Shown here: in pieces, positions 8,420 to 16,165 of the stretch | Numbering within the stretch: the stretch's first letter is position 1 | How the letters are laid out: each line of letters begins with the position of its first letter | Assembly (NCBI GenBank): GCA_965202745.1 | Contig: CBDBCB010000018.1 | Span: 377,667-441,666, forward strand | DNA length: 64,000 nucleotides | Reading direction: 5' to 3' | Origin: JACKII01 sp965202745 | GTDB lineage: Bacteria > Pseudomonadota > Alphaproteobacteria > Bin95 | Notes under the pieces: model-generated | Database searches by the model: none | What the model was told of the DNA's origin: nothing | The model's input: the letters and a program-made list of their open reading frames with translations, nothing else | Program-made: the position numbers and the translations under genes

Positions 8420-9408
8420 TCAGGCTACGACCCGTTGCCCATCTATATATATCGCAATGCCGTTGGCCACCAAGTCCACATGCACGTCGCTAACCAGCGT
8501 GCCGCCATAGATATGCGCGCCGCGCCAACCGATCAGGTGGTTGGCACCCAATGCAATGTGAGCGGTACCCAAGCGGAATTTGTTCTCCACATGGCCAATT
8601 TCGCGGGCAAAGGCATTGGTGCCCAGGCCGAGTTCGGCCAGTATCAGCATGTTGTCGTCTTTGGCTTGGGAAAGGACCGCTTCCAATCGCCGGGCCGCAC
8701 TGCCACCTTCGATCTTCACGCAGCGGCCCTTGGCGAACGTCAGGCGGATGGGGTCTTCGAGCAGGCCCAAGGGCGGGCCGCCGCCATTCAGATACACCGC
8801 CTGGCCAAAGCTATCGGCAACGAACACCCCCTCTGCCGTGCCTTCCTCCGGCGAGGTCATGGCCTCGCCGCTGGGGAAGGAGCCAAAGCCAGTATCCTCC
8901 TCCGCATGACCGGTGAGCGGTAGGCTCGGGCGGCAGATGCCGACAGTCAGGTCGGTGCCGTTCGGGCTGGTTACGCGCACCTTCCTGCCGTTGGAGACCG
9001 CCTTCGCCAGGGCATGAGTCCGCGTCCTCAGGTCCGCCGGATCGGCGAGAGAGGCACCGCGTCCGAAATCCTCCAAAGGCGAATTGTTGATGAGCACCTG
9101 CCGCTTGCCCGCTGCGAACAACGCCTCACTCAGATCGTCATAGGCGCGGGGGAAGCGCAGGCTGGTAGCGACGATGGTCAGGTCGGCCCGCTCAACAGCG
9201 GCGATAACGTTCGGCGGATGGCGATAATTCACCATCACCGCCGGGGCCGCGATCGCCGACGCCGTGACGGAGGCAGCGCCTCAACAATTTCCGGGTACTG
9301 GTCGGAGGAAGTGACGATCAGCACATCCTCCCCCGCCTGCACGTTGTCGCTCGCCAGGTTCCAGGCAGCGCGCCGAAGTTCGTGCTGGGGGAAGAGCATG
9401 GCATGCAT
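8420..9408 (-). pseudogene. M29 aminopeptidase / dihydroxypyridine-dioxygenase-like metalloenzyme, one frameshift
   Basis: The protein resembles the M29 (aminopeptidase T) fold, which also includes 2,5-dihydroxypyridine dioxygenase (NicX-type) enzymes. It starts MHAMLFPQHELRRAAWNLAS at 9408; the frame shifts by one base near 9281 and continues as ASVTASAIAAPAVMVNYRHP to the stop at 8420. The family's metal-site motifs are present in the C-terminal part: FPSGEAMTSPEEGTAEGVF, LAELGLGTNAFA and LGTAHIALGANHL. Apart from the single shift it looks complete (about 329 aa). It is first in the minus-strand operon; its likely role is hydrolysis or ring-opening of a small substrate, but the substrate is unknown. 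Confidence 0.75.
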
Positions 9409-9451
9409 GACGGGGCTCCTGAAGCGGTGCGCTATGGCAGCGGGTCTTTGG

Positions 9452-10359
9452 CTAAGTGTCCCATCCTGGAAGGTAATATGGCTGTTTCCTGACCAGCTCT
9501 AGTTTGAGTTTGCGCCATCCCTTCAGTGCCTGCAAGGGCGTCTTGCTGCCCAGGGCTGATTGCTGCCCAGGGCTGATTGCGGCAGCGGCTGGGTGTAAAG
9601 CCAGACATAGCGAAGCAGCGTGGCTTCCAGAACCTCGCCGGATCGGAAGGGATGGCTCTGCAGAACCTCTTCGATGCGGCCATTGAACCGTTCGACCATA
9701 CCGTTGGTCTGAGGTGACCTAGGCGGCGTCAGGCGATCCGTGAACTCTTTTCCATTATCCGGGAGTATGGGGCGGATCCGCATCGGGCAGGCGCGCTCCA
9801 GGGCGCGCAGGAAGCGCCGGGCATTGGCCGCTGTCTTGCTGTTGTAGACCCTGACAACAACCCAACGCGTTGCCCTGTCGATGGCCACGAAGAGGTAACG
9901 GCGGCGGCTCTCATCTGCCATCGGTGGCAGGTATTTCAGGTCGATGGGGATGGAACCAGGTTCATAGGCTTTGAAGGCGCTGTGCCTTGGCCGGGGCGAT
10001 GCTGCTTTCAGGGCGCGCAGGGGCCCCACGCCATGCCGACGCAAGCAGCGGTCAAGGCCAGAGCGGGAGGCCTTCGGGTTCAAGAACTCGCGCACCACCG
10101 CCAGCAGATCATCCAGCGAGACCAAAAGCGTCTTGCGGAGGGCCACCGCGACAGCTTCCTGCGCTGGCGTCAACGTCGTCTGAAGGCGATGGGGCGTGTG
10201 GCTGCGATCCTCCACGCTGGCACGCTGGCGCCATTTCCATACGGTCTGTTCCGTGGTCCCGTGACGCTCGGCAAGAACCCACGCAGGGTCGTCACTGGCC
10301 TGTATGGCCGCCCTGATCTTCGGTGGCGTCGTCGCCTGACTGTGAAGCTTGATCACCAT
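9452..10359 (-). pseudogene. IS481-family transposase, copy A, internally deleted and frameshifted
   Basis: The protein starts MVIKLHSQATTPPKIRAAIQ, has an HTH (LAERHGTTEQTVWKWRQRAS), and then the DDE catalytic core: DLKYLPPMADESRRRYLFVAIDRA with the first Asp, ILPDNGKEFTDR with the second Asp, and SPQTNGMVERFNGRIEE with the Glu. An in-frame loss of 27 codons occurs after FTDRL, between AGGCGAT repeats. A 17-bp duplication near 9555 (GCTGCCCAGGGCTGATT twice) shifts the frame after LPQSALGS, so the last ~35 residues are scrambled. The normal reading frame would run through the left end to a TAG at 9452. Confidence 0.85.
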
Positions 10360-10451
10360 GTCGCTCTCCCATCCCGCGCCTCGGTCAAAACACAGCGTGC
10401 CATGAAAAACGCAGAGCGACGAGGGGCTATCTGATCAGCCGGGATGGAACA
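9457..10451 (-). mobile_element. IS481-family element, copy A (995 bp, internally altered)
   Basis: The ends are defined by comparison with copy B (39423-40271) and by a short terminal inverted repeat: TGTCCCATCCTGG on the left and TGTTCCATCCCGG read inward from the right (11 of 13). Relative to copy B it has 210 bp that B lacks, lacks 81 bp that B has, and has a 17-bp tandem duplication. These three indels account exactly for the length difference (849+210-81+17=995). A target duplication is uncertain; CTAA occurs at 9452-9455 and 10453-10456. The right end abuts the 3' end of the ferric-reductase-like gene. Confidence 0.85.
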
Positions 10452-11610
10452 ACTAACCTACGCAAAACTGTCTCCATCAGCCAGACAGCTAACTTGCGGA
10501 TACCGATGCCGGAGCGCATCTCAAACTGCTCAAAATGAAAGCGCGAAGGGCGGTGGCCGAGCCTGCTGAGGCCCTCCTGCAAGCTCTCCCGCATGGCAGC
10601 GGGGCCGCAGAAATAGACATGGGTCTTGGCCAGGTCGACGCCGGTAGTCTGCTGAACACCGGTAGCGTCTAGCCGCCCAGCGCTTGACGACTCGATCAAA
10701 TGCAGGGTCAAGCCCGGCTTGTCGGCTGTCAGTGCCTGTAACTCCGCCAAATGGGGCGCTTCCCCCTTGCTGCGGACGCAATAGAACAGGTGCGCGGGTG
10801 CTGCGTCCGGCTTCCTGGCAGATGCCCAGGCAAGAAAAGGCGTGATGCCAATACCGCCTGCAACCCAGACTTGAGCCGCCGCGCCGCCGCTGATGGTAAA
10901 CGGGTGGGCGGCACTCAAGCTCGGCGCGTCGAAGCGCACGAAGGCGAATTGCCCGGGCCGGTGCCGCAGCCTGCCCCGCTGAGGCTTGAGTGTGACAGCG
11001 ACAGCGTCGCCGGTCTGCTCAACCGTCTCCACAACAAACACCCGCTCCCGTGCCCAGCGGCGGATCGGCAACAGGGTCCAGACGTAAGCCACCACGCCGA
11101 TCAGGCAGAACGCACCAACATAGAGACCCGGCGGGTAGCTCATCTGAAACGGCTTGGCAATAAACAGAAAATGGAAGGCAGAGGCCGCGAAGAACGCGCC
11201 GATGAACTGGTGCGTGCGGTACCAGAGCCGGTAGGGCACGAAGGTTGCAATACTGAGCACCACCAGCACCAACAGGCCATAGAGGCTGATCTCGCCCAGC
11301 GTCTCCGTCAGTTCTTCCAAGGCCGAGCCGTTGCCCAGCCCATCCATCTCCGCATCGATGGTGTCGTGAAGCAGAACCAGCGCGAGGGCAACAATCCCAA
11401 CCCATTTGTGCAGCACATAGACCCGGTCGAGGCCGCCGAACACGCTCTCTATGCCTGGTGAGCGTGTCGCCATCAGTTGCGAGAGCCCCATCAGGATCAG
11501 CACGGCCGCCCCGAAATAGTGACTCAGCACCGCCAGCGGATCGCGAGCGGCAGCCATTGGCAGAAACCAGATCAGCGGCACCGCCACAGCGACAGCGATG
11601 ATAATCAGGC
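10427..11610 (-). pseudogene. ferric-reductase-like transmembrane flavoprotein, N-terminally fused and internally deleted
   Basis: A membrane oxidoreductase with a ferric-reductase-like haem-binding helical domain (segments from LIIIAVAVAVPLIWFLP through FCLIGVVAYVWTLLP, with histidines in LHKWVG, LLHD, THQFIGAF and AFHFLF). It is followed by an FAD/NAD(P)H module (RPGQFAFVRF, AHPFTISGG, WVAGGIGITPFLAW, VYFCGPAAMR). The stretch normally separating HPFTIS from the WVAGGIG nucleotide motif is missing, so part of the FAD domain has been deleted in frame. The N-terminus is joined to the end of the selenoprotein-B-family remnant, and the C-terminus runs into IS481 copy A (stop 10427). It is probably non-functional. 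Confidence 0.75.
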
Positions 11611-12251
11611 CCAGCGGAAACGGCACCCACAATGCCCGCGGCGGACGAATCAGGACCGTATTCTCCCCGTACCAGGCTGATGCTGGTGGTCGGCAGGCCA
11701 CGCTCTTCCAGATAGTGTGCAATCGCGCCCACGGCGCGGGTGCAGTTCGGTCAGACGGGCACTACCAGGACGGCATCGACCTGGTCACGAGTCAGCAGCG
11801 ACGCCAGCTCATCGCAGGTCGGCTCAATTTCGTGCGGCTCCCACCCGGCCCCATTCAGGGCATAGTGAAAATCCCCGACAGAGCCGATCTCGCCCACTGC
11901 CGCCATTTCCCGCAAGCGGTCAATGGGGAAGACGGTGTTCACGTCCTGCTGAAAGCCCGTGCGGTCGAAGTTGACGCTGGAATGGCTCATGGCGAGATCC
12001 GCCGCCTCCACCGACCCCGGCAGCACGCGATAGCCGGTATCCCGCAAGTCGAACACCGCATCGGCGGCCCGATGCAGGCCTGCCGTCGTAACGATTGCCA
12101 CCCGGCGCTGCTGCAAGGGCGGACCGCTGACAAACGGTTCCGTTTCGAATTGAGGGCACTCTTTGGAGAGCAGATGCAATGCATTCGCCTCTGTCAGGTC
12201 GGTCAAACGGACCAAGGCTAGGCTCCCGGCTGGTCGGCGATTTCTAATCAA
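11610..12251 (-). pseudogene. selenoprotein B-family reductase subunit (glycine/sarcosine/betaine/proline reductase type), UGA = probable Sec, truncated
   Basis: From TTG 12251 the frame gives RRVAIVTTAGLHRAADAVF, YRVLPGSVEAADLAMSHSS, VNFDRTGFQQDVNTVFPIDR and VGEIGSVGDFHYALNGAGW, all characteristic of the selenoprotein B (GrdB/PrdB) family. It then reads DAVLVVPV-TGA-PNCTRAVGAIAHYLEERG. The TGA (11753-11751) replaces the family's redox Cys/Sec in a UxxC motif, and a hairpin follows at once. Coding continues through LPTTSISLVR. One extra base near 11665 shifts the frame to ENTVLIRPPRALWVPFPLG, and at about 11610 the family sequence stops and the ferric-reductase helices begin. The C-terminal part is therefore deleted. 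In this family the protein is a thiol/selenol reductase component. Confidence 0.85.
11718..11744 (-). promoter_or_regulatory. SECIS-like hairpin after the UGA of the selenoprotein B-family gene
   Basis: On the minus strand, 6 nt after the TGA (11753-11751), TGCA (11744-11741) pairs with TGCA (11721-11718). After a 2x2 internal loop, CGCGCC (11738-11733) pairs perfectly with GGCGCG (11729-11724), leaving the loop GUG (11732-11730). The loop starts 18 nt after the UGA and begins with G-U. Bacterial SECIS elements sit inside the coding region just after the UGA with a short stem and a G in the apical loop, so the geometry fits. Folding was done by eye. Confidence 0.65.
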
Positions 12252-12400
12252 ACCTTAAAGGCTGCGGACGCAAATACGAAGTGTCGTGTCATCAAGCACG
12301 GTGCGTGAGATCGTTTGACCGGCCGCGCGCAGTCGGCATAGTCTTTCCAGGTTAACGCCGGATTGCTGGAACACCCGCAATCCCAATATCAAGAGAGACA
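12252..12400. promoter_or_regulatory. divergent intergenic region between the two selenoprotein genes
   Basis: These 149 bp separate the minus-strand selenoprotein B-family gene from the plus-strand UGSC gene, so promoters for both must lie here or nearby. CCTTTAAGG precedes the TTG start on the minus strand, and AAGAGAG precedes the ATG at 12401. I see no clear -35/-10 pair or operator palindrome. The back-to-back arrangement suggests shared control. Confidence 0.4.
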
Positions 12401-12931
12401 ATGCCTTTGAAAATCATCAATCCAGTCTTCGGTTTGCAGCCGGAAGCGGCAGGAGCGGCGAAAGCCGCTCAGGTGCCGACCGACTGGCTGCGCGATCCGA
12501 TCGCCATCGTCTCTAATTCCAAAGCAAACGCGCAAGCCCTGCTCGAAGGCGTGCGCAAGCTGATGGGCGAGTTCCGGCCGGTCAACAATGTCGACTATTT
12601 TTATAAGAACAGCGCCGCAAAGCCTCTGCCGGACGATCTGGCCAGGCATATCGCCAAGAACTACAGGGGCGCGATCCTCGCCTTGGCCGATTGAGGGTCG
12701 TGCTCGTCGTGGAGTTTCCATGACAGTACGACCCTTGAAGCCCAAGGTGTTGAAACCTTTATCGTTGTCACCGAAACGTTCCTGCCCCTCGTCCGCGCCT
12801 AGGCGAAAGCCCGCAAGGCCGACCCCAAGCTGCTGATCGTCAAGCACCCGGTCGGCGGCCTGAACGAGGAGGAGTTGCGGGAGCGCATCCAAACGGCGTT
12901 TGGCGCACTGAAGCTGGCCGTCGCAGCCTGA
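12401..12931 (+). pseudogene. UGSC-family selenoprotein gene, UGA = Sec (codon 98), with a downstream amber codon
   Basis: The frame starts MPLKIINPVFGLQPEAAG and reads to LALAD, then TGA (12692-12694), then GSCSSWSFHDSTTLEAQGVE. D-U-G-S-C is the hallmark of the UGSC selenoprotein family, so the TGA is read as selenocysteine in a UxxC redox motif. A strong hairpin (12695-12734) follows immediately. The frame continues VETFIVVTETFLPLVRA, meets TAG at 12800-12802 (most simply CAG to TAG), and resumes AKARKADPKLLIVKHPVGGL to TGA 12929-12931. Total length is 176 codons, normal for the family. The amber codon would remove the last 43 residues, so this copy is probably damaged. It heads a plus-strand cluster. 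Confidence 0.9.
12695..12734 (+). promoter_or_regulatory. SECIS element candidate, UGSC gene
   Basis: The 40 nt directly after the TGA fold into one hairpin. GGGUCGU (12695-12701) pairs perfectly with ACGACCC (12728-12734). After a 4/3 internal loop, GUCGUGGA (12706-12713) pairs with UCCAUGAC (12717-12724) with one G-U pair, closing the loop GUU (12714-12716). The loop begins with G-U and starts 19 nt after the UGA. This matches bacterial SECIS geometry and parallels the hairpin in the divergent gene. That is fifteen base pairs within 40 nt of coding sequence. Confidence 0.85.
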
Positions 12932-12976
12932 GGTGGCTGATTGGGGGAAACTTTACAGCTTCCCTCCTGCCTCCCG

Positions 12977-13057
12977 CCCTGCCGCCAGGCAGGGTCCATG
13001 CCGGAGAGGTGAAAGCCATGCCTGGAGTCTCAGGCGTGGGTACTGCACTGCGTGCAG
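12977..13057. repeat. intergenic palindromic repeat cluster
   Basis: Between the UGSC gene and the next gene, CCCTGCC (12977-12983) is inverted as GGCAGGG (12988-12994), and CTGCAC (13043-13048) as GTGCAG (13052-13057). Between them lie CCATGCCGGAGAG and CCATGCCTGGAG, resembling the CATGCCTGAGAG arms of the repeat at 2008-2100. It looks like a degenerate member of the same intergenic palindrome family. Confidence 0.5.
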
Positions 13058-13126
13058 CACAGAGGTAGGTTTAAGTGATTGAAGCCAAGCGGCGGCAAAG
13101 CACGCGGGCACCGGAGGAAAACACGG

Positions 13127-14223
13127 ATGAGCGATATCGCAGAACAAGAAATTCTCGATCTCGGTGACATGGACATCGAGGCGTTCAACGACTTCGCCAT
13201 CGAGCAGGGCTGGAGCGATGGCATGCCGCTCTATCCGCCAACGGAGGAAAAGATCGCCCGCTTTGTGGAGACCTGCCGCGGCGACAACGAACTCTTCTCG
13301 CCAAAGATCGCCCGCTTTGTGGAGACCTGCCGCGGCGACAACGAACTCTTCTCGCCCATGTCGCCCCGCCTGGTGCTGCCGACGCTCCACAACATTGCCG
13401 CCAATGCGGTGATGGCTGGTTGCAGGCCGGAGTATTTCCCGGCGGTGGTGGCCGCGGTGCGGGCGGTGCTGACGCCGGAATACAACCTGTACGGCACACG
13501 CTGGCGACGACGCACCCGTGCGCGCTGATGCTGATGCTGAACGGGCCGGTGCGGCACGAGATCGGCGTCAATTGCGGCAGTTCCTGCTTCGGGCAAGGAA
13601 CCCGCGCCAACGCCTCCATCGGCCGGGTGCTGATGCTGACGCTGATGAATGATGGCGGCGGCAAGCCCGGCATCATCGATCGGGCAACGCAGGGCTCGCC
13701 CGCCAAATACTCCTTCTGCTTTGGCGAGAACGAGGAGGAAAGCCCGTGGGAGCCCTATCACGTGCGTCGGGGCTTCAACGCTAGCGACAGCATTGTGACG
13801 GCCCTGCCCGCCGAGCCGCCGCACAACATCAACGACCATGGCAGCACCACCAGCATCGGCATTCTGGAGACGGTGGCGGGCACGCTTTCCCAGACCGGCT
13901 CCAACAATATCTATGGCCGCTCGCCCTTCATGATCGCCTTCGGACCGGAGCATGCGGCGACCCTGAACCGCGATGGCTGGAGCGTCCAGGCGGTCCAGGA
14001 AAAGCTCTACGAGACCGCGAAGGTGCATTACTCGCACGTGTCGGCAGACAATCGGAAGAACTATCAGGAGCGCGAGGTCGAGCCGGTGAACGACCATTAC
14101 CATGTCGCCCGCGCGCCAAAGGACATTCAGATCGTCGTGGCAGGCGGGCCGGGCAAGCACTCTGCGTTTATTCCGACCTTCGGCTTTACCGAGGCCTGCT
14201 CCGTCCGGCTGTCCGGGTGGTGA
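13127..14223 (+). pseudogene. uncharacterised RANA-IGR family protein, paralog A (2-bp insertion)
   Basis: I cannot name this family. The gene starts at ATG 13127 (GGAGGAAA 6 nt upstream) as MSDIAEQEILDLGDMDIEAF, then WSDGMPLYPPTEEKIARF, LVLPTLHNIAANAVMAGC and TPEYNLYGT. An AC dinucleotide is duplicated at about 13495 and shifts the frame. It resumes as LATTHPCALMLMLNGPVRHE, GVNCGSSCFGQGTRANASIG and YSFCFGENEEESPWEPYHVR, to the TGA at 14223. The core G-N-G-C-G-G-RANA-IGR is shared with the next gene. It also carries a 54-bp tandem duplication (13251-13358). No signal peptide is seen. Conserved Cys and Asn next to a selenoprotein suggest a redox or metal role; that is inference. Confidence 0.75.
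13251..13358 (+). repeat. 54-bp in-frame tandem duplication within paralog A
   Basis: Units 13251-13304 and 13305-13358 are identical except at the last base or so and encode KIARFVETCRGDNELFSP twice. The duplication is in frame, so it adds 18 residues without shifting the gene. Near-identity shows it is recent. The paralog in the next gene has no such duplication. Confidence 0.9.
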
Positions 14224-14230
14224 GCCGCCT

Positions 14231-15181
14231 ATGACCTTCATTGAGCGCAACGGCCCGCTGCCAGTTTTCCGGGAAGAGGCCGCCTGAGAGGCCGTTCAGG
14301 CCGAATTGGCGGCGCGCGGGTTGGGCGATGGCCTGCCGCTGGTGCCGCCAACCGAGCGGCGTCTCAGCGCGATGCTGGCGGACGTAGCGTCGCCGGACGA
14401 GGCGCTCGCCATGCTGCCACCCATGTTCGGCGATCTGACCCCAGCGGTAGCGGCCTATTGCTGTGTTCTTGCCGGATGTGTGCCCGCCGAACTGCCGGTC
14501 GTCCTTACCGCCGCCGCGTGTGCAGAGCCGGATTTCAACCTGCTGGGCCTACTGACCACCATCGGAACACCCGCTGTCGCCACCATGGTGCACGGCCCCA
14601 TCGCAGCCCAATTGGGCATGAATTCAGGCACCAACTGCCTCGGTCCCGGCAACCGGGCCAATGCCTGTATCGGGCGGGCAATGTCCCTGGTCATGCGCAT
14701 AATCGCGGGCGCGGTCGAGCAGACCGGCGACATGGCAACCATGGGCCAGCCGGGCAGGTACACCTTCTGCTTTGCGGAGGGCGGGGACGCCCTACTACCG
14801 CCGCTCGCCCAGCGCCGCGGTCTGCCCTCGGATACCGGCGCGGTTACGGTGTTCGGCGTCTCCGGCACACTGGAAGTCCTGCCGCTGGCAGACCGTAACA
14901 CAGCGGCGGCGATCCTATCGCCCATCGCGCTTGCCATGGCAGCGGCTGGTGCGGCGGCTAGCTCCGGCAAGGAGCGCATGCCGGGCGAGCAGGCCGTGCT
15001 GCTGCCGCCCAAGGTGCTGGAGAAGCTGGGCGAGCTTGGGTTTACGCTGCCGGATATCCAGACCTTTCTGTTCAACGCCCACCACGCAGCGGTCCCCGGT
15101 AACGCCGCCTTCTCCCGCGAAGCCGTCCTCGCTACCGGCCCCGGCGCCATCCTGCCCATTGAAGCCGGGGGCCGGGGGTAA
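14231..15181 (+). pseudogene. uncharacterised RANA-IGR family protein, paralog B (early in-frame TGA)
   Basis: From ATG 14231 the frame reads MTFIERNGPLPVFREEAA, TGA (14285-14287), then EAVQAELAARGLGDGLPLVP and onward without interruption to TAA at 15181. The alignment with paralog A is clear: GDGLPLVPPTERRLSAML against SDGMPLYPPTEEKIARF, DFNLLGLLTTIG against EYNLYGTLATTH, GMNSGTNCLGPGNRANACIG against GVNCGSSCFGQGTRANASIG, and YTFCFAEGG against YSFCFGEN. The TGA is not at a Cys position and has no SECIS-like hairpin; CGA to TGA is the simplest origin. A TTG at 14306 could rescue a protein of about 291 aa, so function is possible. Confidence 0.7.
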
Positions 15182-15297
15182 AGATGACATACTTGCCGCT
15201 CTGGGCTGGCGGCAGCCTCAGCCAGACCCGCCCCATCCTTGACCTTTCCCGCTAGTGGTTCGATCAGACCACTAGAGCCGCCTTCAGGATTCACCCC

Positions 15298-16101
15298 ATG
15301 AGCGAACCCACCCACCAAGCTATCGTCATTGGCACAGGCTTTGCCGGCCTCACCGCAGCGGTCGAGTTGGCGAAGCGCGGCGTGCAGACCGCCCTGGTCG
15401 ATGACAGATATTCTTGCGGATTGATCACCAATGTCGGCTTGCTTGATACGCCCGGCCCCTATGACGGGCTGGCGGGCGCTGATCTTACCGGCGGCCTGCT
15501 GGGCGAGGCGCTTGAAGCAAGCGCCGACTACCAAATGGGCACCGTGACTGCCCTGGAGCGGGATGGCGGCTGGCGCTTGCCGGAGTTGGACATTGCCGCG
15601 CCTGCCGTGGTCCTGGCGACAGGCGCACAACTGCGCCGCCTGGGCGTGCCGGGTGAGGAGGCCCTAACCGGCCTGGGGGTTTCCCAATGCGCGTTCTGCG
15701 ATGGCGGCCTCTATACCGGTCAGCCGGTTGCTGTCGTGGGCGGCGGAGACGCGGCCTTTCGGGAAGCGCTCCACCTGACGATCCGCCACCAGATGGAAGT
15801 TCAGGAAGTCATCGGCAAAGACGGTGTGGACGCCCTCCGTCTCACCAACCGGCAGTCCGGCCAGGAAGAAATCCTCGCCGTCGCCGCTGTCTTCGTCTTC
15901 ATCGGGCTGGAGCCCCAGAGCAGCCTCGCACCGCCGGACACCTCCCGCGGCGTGGGGGCCGCAGTACAGACCAATGCCGACCGTCTAACCGCATCACCCG
16001 GCCTCTATGCTATCGGCGCGGTCAGGGCCGGATATGGCGGCACGCTTGCCGACGCAGCAGACGACGCCAGCGCGGCGGCAGGCGCAATTGCCGACGACTA
16101 G
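15298..16101 (+). CDS. thioredoxin-reductase-like flavoprotein (short)
   Basis: A 267-aa pyridine-nucleotide-disulfide oxidoreductase of the thioredoxin reductase type. AIVIGTGFAGLTAAVELAKR is the FAD GxGxxG motif (residues ~9-28), SQCAFCDGG (around 134) is the redox CxxC followed by DG as in TrxB, and VAVVGGGDAAFREALHL is the NADPH-binding motif. YAIGAVRAGYGGTLADAADD matches the C-terminal FAD motif. It is about 45 residues shorter than typical TrxB, mainly between the N-terminal FAD motif and the CxxC. It lies about 115 bp after the RANA-IGR pair in the same direction and is the obvious electron donor for a selenol/thiol protein in this cluster (inference). Confidence 0.85.
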   Translation: MSEPTHQAIVIGTGFAGLTAAVELAKRGVQTALVDDRYSCGLITNVGLLDTPGPYDGLAGADLTGGLLGEALEASADYQMGTVTALERDGGWRLPELDIAAPAVVLATGAQLRRLGVPGEEALTGLGVSQCAFCDGGLYTGQPVAVVGGGDAAFREALHLTIRHQMEVQEVIGKDGVDALRLTNRQSGQEEILAVAAVFVFIGLEPQSSLAPPDTSRGVGAAVQTNADRLTASPGLYAIGAVRAGYGGTLADAADDASAAAGAIADD

Positions 16102-16165
16102 TGCGGCAGGCTAAAGCACAGGCTCAATCGCCATCCCTCCCCGCGGCAAGCCCCAGAGGTTAGAC

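Noticed and set aside
14285..14287. In-frame TGA in RANA-IGR paralog B as a third selenocysteine
   Set aside because: The aligned position in paralog A is not Cys, and the following sequence (GAGGCCGTTCAGGCC) would form a hairpin only a few bases after the TGA, too close for SECIS. An Arg (CGA) to TGA change is simpler, and a TTG start at 14306 is available.
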